This document shows positions 1-11,538 of a DNA stretch of 64,000 nucleotides, piece by piece. Source of the stretch: Lewinellaceae bacterium (lineage in GTDB: Bacteria; Bacteroidota; Bacteroidia; Chitinophagales; Saprospiraceae); the NCBI GenBank assembly GCA_020636255.1, contig JACJYE010000007.1, forward strand, positions 186,001 to 250,000. The letters run 5' to 3'. Below the pieces are notes generated by a model that saw only the letters and a list, made by a program, of their open reading frames with translations, ran no database searches and was not told the origin of the DNA. The number at the start of each line of letters is the position of its first letter. Positions within the stretch are counted from its first letter, which is position 1. The position numbers were made by a program, and so were the translations under genes.

Positions 1-72
1 GAAGATGAGGACGACGAAAAAGAAAGTGCTCAGGAACTTCCGGATGATATATATGTCCAGCTTTTTCAGCAT
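1..72 (-). CDS. LptF/LptG-type permease, N-terminal 24 residues only
   Basis: Translation of the minus strand from an ATG at 72 down to the window edge begins MLKKLDIYIIRKFLSTFFF and runs into a hydrophobic stretch. This is the usual start of the YjgP/YjgQ (LptF/LptG) family, inner-membrane subunits of the lipopolysaccharide export ABC transporter. The gene follows tgt after 58 bp on the same strand, a frequent neighbourhood in Bacteroidota. Only 24 codons are in the window, so LptF and LptG cannot be separated. Confidence 0.7.
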   Translation of the reverse strand, partial: MLKKLDIYIIRKFLSTFFFVVLIF

Positions 73-130
73 GATCGCTAAGCCGTTTTTCTTTAGCAAA
101 ACAAGGCTGCCCGCGAAGGGGTTGACAAAG

Positions 131-1264
131 TTACAACCTTCTCTGCACTTCCTTCACCATGCGGTTTTTCCAGCTCAGAAAATCCCCTTCCCGGATATGC
201 CGGCGTGCCTCCCCTACCAGCCACAGGTAAAAGCTCAGGTTGTGCAGGCTTGCGATCTGCATCCCCAGCAATTCTTTGCTGTGGATCAGATGCCGCAGGT
301 AAGCCTTGCTGTAATACCGGCTTGTCGGGCAGGGCCCGTCTTCGTCGATGGGGCTGAAATCGTCTTTCCACTTCAGGTTCTTGATGTTGATGACGCCGTT
401 TGCCGTATAGAGCAGCCCGTGGCGGGCATTACGCGTTGGCAGCACGCAATCGAACATATCAACGCCGAGCGCGATGCATTCCAGGATGTTTTCCGGCGTG
501 CCCACGCCCATCAGATACCGGGGTTTTTCGCGGGGCAGGATGCCGCATACCAATTCCGTCATTTCGTACATCTCCGGTGCGGGCTCTCCTACCGACAGCC
601 CCCCAATGGCGTTGGCTTCCCTGTCAAACGATGCGATGGTTTCCGCAGAGGCCGTTCGCAGGTCTTTGTAAACACTGCCCTGAACGATAGGGAAGAGGGC
701 CTGCGGATACCCGTACAACGGCTCGGTGCCGTCGATATATGAACAACAGCGGCCGAGCCAGCGGTGGGTCAGCTCCATCGACGCCCGCGCGTATTTGTAA
801 TCGCAGGGATACGGCGTACACTCATCAAAGGCCATAATGATGTCGGCCCCGATGGCGCGCTGGATCTCCATGGCATTTTCCGGGCTGAAAAAATGCCTGG
901 ACCCGTCGATGTGGGACTGAAAGGTGACGCCTTCCTCTTTGATCTTGCGGTTATTGCTCAGCGAATAGACCTGATACCCGCCGCTGTCGGTCAGGATGGG
1001 GTGGTTCCAGCCATTGAAGCGGTGCAGGCCACCGGCCTTTTTCAGTACGTCGGTGCCAGGGCGCAGGTAAAGATGGTAAGTATTACCCAGGATGACCTGG
1101 GCGTGCACTTCCTGCTCCAGGTCGCGTTGGAGCACCCCTTTGACCGTACCCAGGGTGCCGACGGGCATGAAGATCGGCGTTTCGATGTTTCCGTGCCCCG
1201 TCGTGATAAGCCCTGCTCTGGCGCCGGAAAGGGTATCTTCATGTTGGATAGCGAATGTCAGCAA
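131..1264 (-). CDS. tgt: Queuine tRNA-ribosyltransferase (TGT)
   Basis: Exchanges guanine-34 for a queuosine precursor in tRNAs with GUN anticodons (cytoplasm). 377 residues, normal family length. Visible motifs: FMPVGTLGTVKG near the N-terminus, the LTDSGGYQVYSL catalytic segment with its Asp, the substrate-site GGLSVGEP, and the nucleophile segment MFDCVLPTRNARHG. The C-terminal zinc site, Cys-x-Cys-x2-Cys then His in the E. coli enzyme, here reads EDGPCPTSRYYSKAYLRHL, so only one of the three cysteines is kept; this may be a lineage trait rather than damage, since the rest is intact. The start at 1264 lies 11 bp after the rodA stop, so the two are probably cotranscribed. Confidence 0.95.
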   Translation of the reverse strand: MLTFAIQHEDTLSGARAGLITTGHGNIETPIFMPVGTLGTVKGVLQRDLEQEVHAQVILGNTYHLYLRPGTDVLKKAGGLHRFNGWNHPILTDSGGYQVYSLSNNRKIKEEGVTFQSHIDGSRHFFSPENAMEIQRAIGADIIMAFDECTPYPCDYKYARASMELTHRWLGRCCSYIDGTEPLYGYPQALFPIVQGSVYKDLRTASAETIASFDREANAIGGLSVGEPAPEMYEMTELVCGILPREKPRYLMGVGTPENILECIALGVDMFDCVLPTRNARHGLLYTANGVINIKNLKWKDDFSPIDEDGPCPTSRYYSKAYLRHLIHSKELLGMQIASLHNLSFYLWLVGEARRHIREGDFLSWKNRMVKEVQRRL

Positions 1265-1275
1265 GGCGTTTATCT

Positions 1276-2718
1276 TTAAATGCGGGACCTGTGTTTATCC
1301 ATTTTCAGCAAAACGGCCAGCATGATGGTGAAGCCCATCAGTGACGACCCGCCCTTGCTGATAAAAGGCAGCGGAATGCCGATGATAGGCATAATACCCA
1401 TCGTCATGCCGATGTTGATAAAGATATGTATAAAGAGAATGCCGGCAATACAGTATGCGTAATGCCGGGCAAAGTTGTTGCGCTGCCTTTCCGCGATGAC
1501 GGTAATGCGCAGGAGCAATAACAGGAACAGTACGATGATACCTGCTGTGCCGACAAAGCCCTGTTCTTCCCCGATGGTGCAGAAAATGAAGTCCGTCGAT
1601 TGTTCAGGCACATACTTACCCTTGGTCATGGTGCCCTTGAGGAAACCTTTGCCCTGCACGCCGCCCGACCCGATAGCCGTTTTGGACTGCGCCAGGTTGT
1701 ACAACGACCCCCGCTCGTCGCATTTGTCGGGCTGTAGCCAGACGTTAATGCGGTCCTGCTGGTGGGGTTTCAACACGTTGTTGAAGCCGTAGTTGGCCGC
1801 AAAAGCGATGCTGCTGCCTATGACCAGGAGGGCCGCCAGCTGGGTAGTGAGCCAGCCATTGCGCCGCTGGTACTGCAAATAGCCCAGCACGACGAACGCC
1901 AAAACACCGGCCGCAAAGACATACTTCAGATAACCGCCCTGCCGGGCCAGGAAATAGCCGCCGGCCACGGCGGCCAGCGCGCCGATTATCCAATACCGGC
2001 GGTATTTGTCTTTAAAATAAAAGGCCAGCACGAGTAAGGACACTCCCGTTAGCCCCAGGGCGATGTATTTGGGTTCGAATACCAGGCCCATCAGCAACAG
2101 TGCGCCCAATATGCCGCCTACGACGTAGTACACGGGCGAGAGCCCTTCCCGGAAAAGCACGACCAGGAAAGAGAGGAACACCAGCGCGGAGCCGGCATCG
2201 GGTTGGAGCAGGATCATCACGATCGGCAAGCCGATGATCCCGAAGGCCACGAGCTGAGAGCGCAGCTTGCGCAGGTCGGCAGAATAGGTGCTCAGGTAAG
2301 CGGAGAGGGCCAGCGATGTCCCAAATTTGGCGATCTCAGAAGGCTGAAAGGAAAAGCCCCCGAAGTTGAACCAGGAGCGTGCGCCCTTGATCTCTGCGCC
2401 CAAAAAGAGTACCAGGAATAATAAAACGATAGCGACGGCATAGGCGGGATAGGCAAAGGCCTGCCAGAACTTCCAGTCGATCAGCATGATAAAAGCGAAA
2501 AGCAGCGCACTGATGCCGATCCAGATAGCCTGCTTGCCGGCGCTGCTACTCAGGATGTTCCCTCCGTCGAAGCCCCGCAGTTCTTCAAACCCTACGGAAA
2601 AGATCATCAGCCAACCCACTACCACCAGGGCCAGTATCAGGGAAAAGGCCACCATGTCAATATGCCCGAGAATGGGGTTGTTAATACCGTTCTGTTGCAC
2701 CCTGCTTCTCCTGCTCAT
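1276..2718 (-). CDS. rodA: Rod-shape SEDS peptidoglycan polymerase RodA
   Basis: Integral-membrane glycosyltransferase of the SEDS family (RodA/FtsW) that polymerises lipid II during cell-wall elongation. 480 residues, somewhat longer than the roughly 370-420 usual, because of an extra block of hydrophobic segments at about residues 190-290, a pattern seen in Bacteroidota RodA. Motifs: FSFQPSEIAKF, LLQPDAGSALVF, the long extracellular loop with QSKTAIGSGGVQGKG and PEQSTDFIF, and the C-terminal GIPLPFISKGGSSL. About ten or more membrane segments are visible. It sits between a SPOR-domain gene (49 bp upstream) and tgt. The partner penicillin-binding protein 2 and mreBCD are not in the window. 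Confidence 0.95.
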   Translation of the reverse strand: MSRRSRVQQNGINNPILGHIDMVAFSLILALVVVGWLMIFSVGFEELRGFDGGNILSSSAGKQAIWIGISALLFAFIMLIDWKFWQAFAYPAYAVAIVLLFLVLFLGAEIKGARSWFNFGGFSFQPSEIAKFGTSLALSAYLSTYSADLRKLRSQLVAFGIIGLPIVMILLQPDAGSALVFLSFLVVLFREGLSPVYYVVGGILGALLLMGLVFEPKYIALGLTGVSLLVLAFYFKDKYRRYWIIGALAAVAGGYFLARQGGYLKYVFAAGVLAFVVLGYLQYQRRNGWLTTQLAALLVIGSSIAFAANYGFNNVLKPHQQDRINVWLQPDKCDERGSLYNLAQSKTAIGSGGVQGKGFLKGTMTKGKYVPEQSTDFIFCTIGEEQGFVGTAGIIVLFLLLLLRITVIAERQRNNFARHYAYCIAGILFIHIFINIGMTMGIMPIIGIPLPFISKGGSSLMGFTIMLAVLLKMDKHRSRI

Positions 2719-2767
2719 CCTCTGTTATCCTGAATATTTTTCTGTGTAAACTATAGTTTGGCGCCCC

Positions 2768-3169
2768 TTAAAAACTGCCGATCAACTCCCTGGGCCGTAT
2801 ATTATCGTCGTGCACCAGGTAAATGCCGGGATAATCGCGCTCCAGGATGTATTTCAGGCGCATAGCGTCCAGCTTATTGGTAAAGGCGCCCGCCCGAAGT
2901 TTGTAATAAGGCTTGGCATGCACCCAATCGACCGGCACGGAAGGATAGCGGTATTGGAAGGATTGCTTAACGCTCTCCAGGCGCTCCCGGTCGGGGGTGG
3001 CAATGATCTGCACGCGCCATCCCGTAACATAAGACTTGGATTTGTTGATCTCGGCGAAGCGGGCCATCATATCCCCAATAGGAGGGTCCTCGTCGACGAC
3101 GACGTTTTGCTGGCCTATGGCCGGGAGGCTGCACAGGCAAATCAGCAACAAGAAAAATAGTCGAGCCAT
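2768..3169 (-). CDS. Secreted SPOR-domain protein
   Basis: The start at 3169 (MARLFFLLLICLCSLPAIGQQ) gives a clean signal peptide, so it is preferred to the ATG at 3208 further upstream. The mature part is about 110 residues: a short linker, then a SPOR-like domain (about residues 45-125) with GWRVQIIATPDRERLESVK and VDWVHAKPYYKLRAGAFTNKLDA, the typical pattern of this peptidoglycan-binding fold. The domain recognises denuded glycan at division sites or remodelled wall. It lies between deoC and rodA on one strand; a SPOR gene next to deoC is frequent in Bacteroidota (recollection, not checked). The exact role is unknown. Confidence 0.8.
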   Translation of the reverse strand: MARLFFLLLICLCSLPAIGQQNVVVDEDPPIGDMMARFAEINKSKSYVTGWRVQIIATPDRERLESVKQSFQYRYPSVPVDWVHAKPYYKLRAGAFTNKLDAMRLKYILERDYPGIYLVHDDNIRPRELIGSF

Positions 3170-3190
3170 ATCTTTCTGTTTTGCATGGCC

Positions 3191-3215
3191 TATCCCGATG
3201 CTGAGCATCGGGATA
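3191..3215. promoter_or_regulatory. Near-perfect palindrome in the 5' leader of the SPOR gene
   Basis: Two 12-bp arms (TATCCCGATGCT and its reverse complement) around one G. It sits 22 bp upstream of the SPOR start and just downstream of the predicted -7 box at 3222-3229, so it would lie at or just after the transcription start. It could be an operator, a leader hairpin, or a terminator for deoC (though no T-run follows). Confidence 0.5.
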
Positions 3216-3221
3216 GCTGGA

Positions 3222-3229
3222 CAAATATA
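3222..3229 (-). promoter_or_regulatory. Bacteroidota-type -7 box for SPOR-rodA-tgt
   Basis: Minus-strand TATATTTG matches the TAnnTTTG -7 consensus of Bacteroidota sigma-A promoters and lies 53 bp upstream of the SPOR start codon. I see no clear -33 TTTG partner. Confidence 0.4.
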
Positions 3230-3333
3230 CTACATTTTAGCGGGACTGTGCCAGAGGGATAAAAGCCTGGATAACAGTTTGGCCGGTTGCGATGCTGCAG
3301 GGCCCGGCCGGCATGGCCTGAAGGAGCTGCCGG

Positions 3334-3978
3334 TCAGCTGACGATATCGATACCGGAGGAGCTGCCGATGCGGTTGGCGCCGGCCTCGATGAATCGCTCG
3401 GCGTCCTGGCGGGTACGGATACCACCTGATGCTTTGATCTTCACCTTGTCGCCTACCTGTTTCCGGATGAGTTGGACGGCTTCCAGGGTGGCGCCGCCGC
3501 CATTGAAGCCCGTAGAGGTTTTGACAAAGTCCACGCCGGCTTCGAGGGCGATTTCGCAGAGCCTGGTGATCTCCTTATCGTTGAGCAGGCCCGTTTCCAG
3601 GATAAGCTTGATGGATTTGCCCTTCATGTGGGCAGCGGTACACATGCTGTCCACATCGTTCATGACGAAATTCCAGTTGCCATCCTTAACGGCGCATAGG
3701 TTGACAACCGCGTCCACTTCATCGGCGCCTTCGTCGATAGCGCGCTTGATCTCTTCCACCTTGGAAGGTGTAGTAGTATAGCCCATCGGAAAGCCGATAA
3801 CGGTAGCTATTTTGACGGGTTTGCCCTCCAGGGCAGAGGCAGCGTATTTCACGTAAAAGGGGGGCACGCATACGGCGTAAAAGCCATACTGCGCTGCTTC
3901 ATCACAAACTCGCCGGATATCTTTTGTCGTACAATCCGCTTTCAGGATCGTATGGTCGATATAACTCGCTAGGTTCAT
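3334..3978 (-). CDS. deoC: Deoxyribose-phosphate aldolase
   Basis: Cleaves 2-deoxyribose-5-phosphate to glyceraldehyde-3-phosphate and acetaldehyde in deoxynucleoside catabolism (cytoplasm, class I aldolase). 214 residues, family-typical. Motifs: SYIDHTILKAD at the start, VCVPPFYV, VIGFPMGYTTT, the DEVDAVVN segment, KLILETGLL, the Schiff-base lysine segment VDFVKTSTGF (Lys about residue 153), and the phosphate-binding KASGGIRT and GSSSGIDIV. It is transcribed in the same direction as secA upstream but is separated from it by a 132-bp hairpin element, so it probably has its own promoter. Confidence 0.95.
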   Translation of the reverse strand: MNLASYIDHTILKADCTTKDIRRVCDEAAQYGFYAVCVPPFYVKYAASALEGKPVKIATVIGFPMGYTTTPSKVEEIKRAIDEGADEVDAVVNLCAVKDGNWNFVMNDVDSMCTAAHMKGKSIKLILETGLLNDKEITRLCEIALEAGVDFVKTSTGFNGGGATLEAVQLIRKQVGDKVKIKASGGIRTRQDAERFIEAGANRIGSSSGIDIVS

Positions 3979-4017
3979 CCTCTTCTCGGGTTTAGTTTGT
4001 TCGGGGGGAAGGGCGTC

Positions 4018-4147
4018 AAGAGCTTGTTTGGAGGCGCCAGTCTTCCAAAACGCTGCAATATATCACAAATATCACTTCCAAGCACTATTTACCCGTGCTT
4101 TTCGGCCGTGCTTAGCATGTGATAAAAAAAGGGCTCCAAACAAGCTC

Positions 4148-4149
<2 letters not shown>
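4018..4149. repeat. Family-1 inverted-repeat element between deoC and secA
   Basis: The ends are inverted repeats, AAGAGCTTGTTTGGAGGC at 4018-4035 and its near-complement at 4131-4149; the interior is about 96 bp and unlike that of the other copies. The right end touches the secA stop codon (TAA at 4148-4150). The same ends occur at 27415-27471, 28394-28558 and 45076-45240. Its position suggests either a MITE or a hairpin acting as secA terminator. Confidence 0.7.
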
Positions 4150-7465
<3,316 letters not shown>

Positions 7466-7501
7466 ATAAAAAAATTTCCAATGTTATCTGAATTAGTGCG
7501 G

Positions 7502-7509
7502 CAAAGATA
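7502..7509 (-). promoter_or_regulatory. Candidate -7 box for secA
   Basis: Minus-strand TATCTTTG fits TAnnTTTG and lies 36 bp upstream of the secA start codon. No convincing -33 box is seen. Confidence 0.45.
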
Positions 7510-7562
7510 AATATATTTGCATCCGATTTACCGCAAGGGGTTGGAGGTATTTATTTACACAA

Positions 7563-7731
7563 CCCTTAGGGGCCGGAGAAGAATAACTTCCCCATTTGAT
7601 ACGGCTCTTTTCCCGCCAGGCTGCGTTGCTCGTCGGTCAGGTAGCTCCGGCTATCTTCCCTCCTCGCGCCTTGCCTGGCGAAAAAATAGCTCGCCTGAAA
7701 TGAGAAACTTATTTTTCTCCGGCCCTTTAGG
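7563..7731. repeat. Long imperfect hairpin element downstream of the secA promoter region
   Basis: Read on the minus strand, about 50-bp arms starting GGGCCGGAGAA pair with each other (outer arms 7570-7620 and 7673-7725; ends extend to about 7563 and 7731). The core has AAGGCGCG, a small TAGC-GGA-GCTA hairpin, and GAGCAACGCAG, the same order as in the family-1 copies at 28.4 and 45.1 kb (AGGCG, hairpin with GTACC/GGTAC, GCAACGCAG). The remainder of the secA-lipoprotein gap (7732-8038) has no gene; a 15-nt palindrome ATGCCAT-A-ATGGCAT is at 7871-7885. Confidence 0.6.
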
Positions 7732-8038
7732 AACGAAACATGCGGCGGCTTTTGTAGAAGGCTTGTCCTTACGTTTCGCGCCACCCAAACAAGGCTTTCC
7801 AAAGGGCGACACAAAGATACGGTTTATTGGTACACGAGGGTGTACATATATCATACCACAAACCCCGAACATGCCATAATGGCATTCGCGCTTTGCCGCA
7901 AAGGATTGTATCCGCCCCTGGTTGGTTGTGGTGTCGTAAAAGTAACAGCAGAAAATAATTCCTGGTTGATGCCTGCGTTTTGATTTGTGAGGCTTTTGAT
8001 CATTACCTTATTATTAGCCGCAGCGGCGGCCTTTGATT

Positions 8039-8791
8039 ATGCGTCTATTATTTTTTACGGCCCTGGGCGCCACAGCCCTGCTCTATCTGACATCTTGTCG
8101 GGAGAATGGCCCCAAAGACATCCGTGATTACTACTTCCCGCTCAAACAACTCGAAGATGGCCTGGTATACGAGTACCAGCCGCTGTACCCGGATTCTCTG
8201 GCCCCTGTTTACTGGTACTACCACTCGCTGATCGGCGCCGACAGCGTATACCTCACCGGCACTTACTACGAATACGGCCTGAGCCCGCTGCAACTGGTGC
8301 GCGAAGAACTGGTGCGCAACGGCATGCTGCTCCACGGCCTCTACCTCTACGAAACGGACAGCAGCGGCAACCAGCTCCAGGCCCGGGCGGAGGTGCTGGC
8401 CGGCAACGCCTTTCCCTTTCAGGTGTCCGACTCCACGGGCGTATTCCTATACAAGGTGCGGTGGGAGCCCCCCTCCGACTCCGGGGCGGTGATCACCCTG
8501 GTGAAGAACCGCCGGTATCTGCGGGATACCCTTATCCAGTACGACGACAAAACCTACAAGGCCGTCGTCTTCGGCGTACGCGAGCTGCTCGAATACGACA
8601 AAGACGGCGTCTTCGAGCAGTCGTACAACGGGCGTGAGGTGTACGCCAAAGGGCTGGGCCTGGTTTACTACCAAAAAGAGATATCGAAAGGGCTGAGCTG
8701 GGCGTACCGCCTGGTGGCCCGTTACCCCATGAGCCAGCTGGAAGAGACTTTTAAGCAACGTTTTGAACAAAAAATTCTAGAATCGGAATGA
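8039..8791 (+). CDS. Lipoprotein of unknown function
   Basis: The start is taken at ATG 8039 (MRLLFFTALGATALLYLTSC), giving a lipoprotein signal with Cys at about residue 20 (LYLTSC); an upstream TTG at 8033 is less likely. The mature part of about 230 residues is hydrophilic, rich in Tyr and Leu, with no motif I can name. Its stop overlaps the start of the next gene (ATG at 8788), so it is translationally coupled to a T9SS cargo protein. An outer-membrane or periplasmic accessory role for that protein is inference. Confidence 0.75.
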   Translation: MRLLFFTALGATALLYLTSCRENGPKDIRDYYFPLKQLEDGLVYEYQPLYPDSLAPVYWYYHSLIGADSVYLTGTYYEYGLSPLQLVREELVRNGMLLHGLYLYETDSSGNQLQARAEVLAGNAFPFQVSDSTGVFLYKVRWEPPSDSGAVITLVKNRRYLRDTLIQYDDKTYKAVVFGVRELLEYDKDGVFEQSYNGREVYAKGLGLVYYQKEISKGLSWAYRLVARYPMSQLEETFKQRFEQKILESE

Positions 8792-10530
8792 AGCAACTTG
8801 CACTAACTCTCGGTTTGGTTCTGAGCCTTGGATGGGCGCTGTGCGGGCAAGTAGCCCCCCCCTCATTCCTTTGCGTGACCAACGACACCCTCATCTGGGA
8901 AACCCCCGGCAACAACTGCGGAGCGTTCAACGCCTATATCGTGTATGCGAGCCAGCAGTTGAACGGCCCCTACAGCGTCCTGGCGACGATCACCGACCCC
9001 AATCAGGGGCGGTACTTCCACCAGAACGCGGGCATGAGCACCTGGTATTATTACCTGGAAAGCGACTACAACTGCCCCGGCGAGCCCGTGCTGCAGTCGG
9101 ACACCCTCGACAACCGCATTCCCGAGCCGGGATTGCTGGAAACCGTATCCGTCAACGGCGCCGATGTGGAGGTCAGCTGGACGCCCAGCCCCTCGCCGGA
9201 GGTGGTGGCCTACATCATCTCCCGCAACGTGCCCGGGCAGGGGACGACCATCCTCGACACCGTCTACAGCGGCAATTTCTTCCTGGACAGCCAGGCGTCG
9301 CCCGGGCAACGCTCGGAAACCTATTTCCTGGAAGCCATCGACGCCTGCGGTAATAAGAGCCTCGTGGCCGCGCCGCACAATACCATCCTGCTCAGCACCG
9401 AAGCCTCCGGCCCTTGCGACCGCAGCATTTCGCTGAGCTGGAACCTGTATCAGAACTGGCCCGGCGGCATCGCCAACCACGAAATATGGGTTTCCCGCGA
9501 CGGCGGCAGCCCGGAGCGCGCGGCCACCATTGACGGCAACGCCACTTCTTACCTCTTCCAGAACGCCGACGAAGGGGTGGAGTACTGTTTCACGGTTAAG
9601 GCCCTGCAGCGCGATGCCGATGTGAGCGCCGCCTCCAACGAAGTATGCCTGTCGGTAGACGTGGTACAGGCCGTGCGCACCCTGGTGGCCACCAACGCCA
9701 CCGTCACCGACGGCGGCGGCGTGCGGCTCGACTGGTTGTGGAACGCCAATGCCGAAATAACGGACGTGTCGGTACTGCGCTCCGACAACAACAGCAATTT
9801 TGAGGTGGTGAACAGCAGTGCGCCCCAGCAGCCCCTCATGGAAGACAACACCTATACGGACGGGCAGGGCAATCCGGAAACCGGCGTGCTCTACTACCAG
9901 GTGCGCACCAGGGACGCCTGCGGCGAAGAAGTATCGTCCAACGTAGTGGGCACCATCTTCCTGCGCGCCACCGCCCAGTCGGGCGTCAACGCCCTGCGCT
10001 GGACGCCCTACCTCAACGCCCTGGGCACAGTGCAGGACTACAGCCTCTACCGCCTCGAGAGCGGAGGCACGCCTGTGCTTGTGAACACCTTCAGCCCCAA
10101 CACCCTGCAGGGCACCGACGAAGTGAACCTGGCCGACCCCAACCAGATCCGCGCCTGCTACTACGTAGAGGCCCGCGCGCTGGTGGCCACCAACGATACG
10201 ATAGAGGTGGAAGCAGTATCGCGCTCCAACACCGCCTGTGCCGAGCAGGAGGCGAAGATATTCATCCCCAACGCCTTCTCGCCCAACGAGGACGGCCGCA
10301 ACGACGCCTTTCTGCCTTACCTGCAGTTCGGCAGCCCGTCCGATTACCTGATGGTGATCTACGACCGCTGGGGCAACCAGCTTTTCAGCTCGAAGGACAT
10401 CAGCGACGGCTGGGACGGCAAGAGCAAAGGCACGCGGGTGCCCGTGGGGCTGTACGTGTACTACATCCGCATCGAGCAGGCCAACGGCACGGTGATCGAA
10501 AGGAATGGGGAGATCTCGTTGTTGCGGTAG
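8788..10530 (+). CDS. T9SS-exported protein with gliding-motility C-terminal (CHU_C) domain
   Basis: 580 residues. Signal peptide 1-21 (LGLVLSLGWALCGQ), then about four fibronectin-III-like repeats (roughly residues 25-480; recurring patterns such as VEVSWTPSPSPEVVAY and GVRLDWLWNANAEITDV), then the CHU_C domain (about 490-580) with FIPNAFSPNEDGRNDAF, IYDRWGNQLF, GWDGKSKG and VPVGLYVYYI. The CHU_C domain is the type-B signal that directs cargo through the type IX secretion system. A cell-surface or secreted adhesive role is inferred from the FN3 array. It overlaps the upstream lipoprotein gene and is followed by a strong hairpin terminator. Confidence 0.9.
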   Translation: MKQLALTLGLVLSLGWALCGQVAPPSFLCVTNDTLIWETPGNNCGAFNAYIVYASQQLNGPYSVLATITDPNQGRYFHQNAGMSTWYYYLESDYNCPGEPVLQSDTLDNRIPEPGLLETVSVNGADVEVSWTPSPSPEVVAYIISRNVPGQGTTILDTVYSGNFFLDSQASPGQRSETYFLEAIDACGNKSLVAAPHNTILLSTEASGPCDRSISLSWNLYQNWPGGIANHEIWVSRDGGSPERAATIDGNATSYLFQNADEGVEYCFTVKALQRDADVSAASNEVCLSVDVVQAVRTLVATNATVTDGGGVRLDWLWNANAEITDVSVLRSDNNSNFEVVNSSAPQQPLMEDNTYTDGQGNPETGVLYYQVRTRDACGEEVSSNVVGTIFLRATAQSGVNALRWTPYLNALGTVQDYSLYRLESGGTPVLVNTFSPNTLQGTDEVNLADPNQIRACYYVEARALVATNDTIEVEAVSRSNTACAEQEAKIFIPNAFSPNEDGRNDAFLPYLQFGSPSDYLMVIYDRWGNQLFSSKDISDGWDGKSKGTRVPVGLYVYYIRIEQANGTVIERNGEISLLR

Positions 10531-10542
10531 AGAATAGGGGGG

Positions 10543-10579
10543 GATGCTATGGATGCTTGGCAATAGCATCCATAGCATC
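10543..10579 (+). terminator. Strong hairpin after the CHU_C gene
   Basis: A perfect 15-bp stem (GATGCTATGGATGCT with AGCATCCATAGCATC) with a 7-nt loop begins 13 bp after the stop codon. There is no long T-run, so Rho-independent action is plausible but not certain. Confidence 0.65.
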
Positions 10580-10699
10580 GACAGCATCCTGTTGGGCCGC
10601 GGGCGGGCCCTAATAGCAGTATCTATGGGCATCGCGCCCATAAGGGAACTCCCTTTCCATCTTTTTCGTTAAAGAGGTGTATTGAAATAAAAATTCCTG

Positions 10700-10707
10700 T
10701 ATATTTG
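10700..10707 (+). promoter_or_regulatory. Candidate -7 box for tRNA-Cys
   Basis: TATATTTG fits the Bacteroidota TAnnTTTG box and lies 83 bp upstream of the tRNA. The 10580-10790 gap holds no gene. Confidence 0.4.
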
Positions 10708-10790
10708 CAGTCCGATTTGCCGAAGCCTGGCAGTTTGTGCGATGATCAACGGATCGGCGGGCAGCTAGAAAGCGGAAATTGGCAAAGAAT

Positions 10791-10864
10791 GGTCGGGTGG
10801 CCGAGTGGCTAGGCAGAGGTCTGCAAAACCTCGTACGGCGGTTCGAATCCGCTCCCGACCTCCA
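10791..10864 (+). tRNA. tRNA-Cys (GCA)
   Basis: The 7-bp acceptor stem GGTCGGG/CCCGACC, a D-arm, an anticodon stem GAGGT/ACCTC with loop CTGCAAA (anticodon GCA), and a T-arm with TTCGAAT all fold. Discriminator T and an encoded CCA follow (10861-10864). It marks the left edge of a small accessory island. Confidence 0.95.
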
Positions 10865-10950
10865 AGCTTTTGATTATGCGGCTGCATTTCAATGAATTAT
10901 GACTCGCTAGTTGCACCTAGCAGTCGTTTCGGCAGTCGTTTTTCAAAGTT

Positions 10951-11214
10951 TTAAGCAAAATTTTCAAGAAAGGTCCGGCTCTCCGTCGGGCCTTTTTCTT
11001 TTTTTGTGCCGTCCACAATTAGGTCTGCCGGGGCTACTTCTAGCACCTCGGCTGTTCTTATCAAATCTGTCAAATAAGGCTGTCCACGGTTATTGCACCA
11101 GGCATTGACCGTACCAAAGGCAAGATCCAGCTTCTTGGCAAGCCAGGTCTGTGTCCTGCCTTGCTCCTCCAGAACTTCCCGGATGCGGTTTAAGGCTATT
11201 TTTTTCTCTGACAT
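10951..11214 (-). CDS. XRE-family helix-turn-helix regulator
   Basis: 87 residues. An N-terminal HTH_3 fold spans about residues 8-65 (ALNRIREVLEEQGRTQTWLAKKLDLAFGTVNAWCNN, then the helix LIRTAEVLEVAPADLI). No second domain is visible, so it is probably a small autoregulated repressor. Immediately upstream (11226-11271) are repeated AATTTTGA words that look like its operators. It is AT-richer than the flanking core genes and lies directly after tRNA-Cys, consistent with a horizontally acquired island. Confidence 0.85.
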   Translation of the reverse strand: MSEKKIALNRIREVLEEQGRTQTWLAKKLDLAFGTVNAWCNNRGQPYLTDLIRTAEVLEVAPADLIVDGTKKEKGPTESRTFLENFA

Positions 11215-11225
11215 ATTATATGAAT

Positions 11226-11271
11226 AATTTTGATCAAAATTAGCTAAAATTTTGAATATTCGAAATTTTGA
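11226..11271. promoter_or_regulatory. Operator array upstream of the XRE gene
   Basis: A perfect 16-bp palindrome AATTTTGATCAAAATT (11226-11241) is followed by two more AATTTTGA words at 11248-11255 and 11264-11271, spaced by 22 and 16 bp. It begins 12 bp upstream of the XRE start codon, the usual place for autoregulation. The rest of the gap to 11538 shows nothing recognisable. Confidence 0.6.
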
Positions 11272-11538
11272 ATAAACTTTTTGACTTTAAGCAGCCGGGG
11301 TAGGAGTGAACACTACTATTGAAAAGAAAAGAATGTCTGGGAAACTATCAGAATTTTAAGGGGGTGATTGTAAATTGCTTCACCTATGCATGAAAAGGGC
11401 AGGAAGCGCATTGAGCGCCAAGAAGGGTTAAACGGGGGATGCTCAAGCGAGCTTGCGGATGGCGTGAAGGCAGTGCCAAAAGATGCCATTGAACAGAATT
11501 TCGGGTCAAATAGTAAAATAATTAATTATACCTATGAC

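Noticed and set aside
8863..10641. 592-codon open frame opposite the CHU_C gene
   Set aside because: Antisense shadow; the plus-strand frame has a signal peptide, FN3 repeats and a sorting domain.
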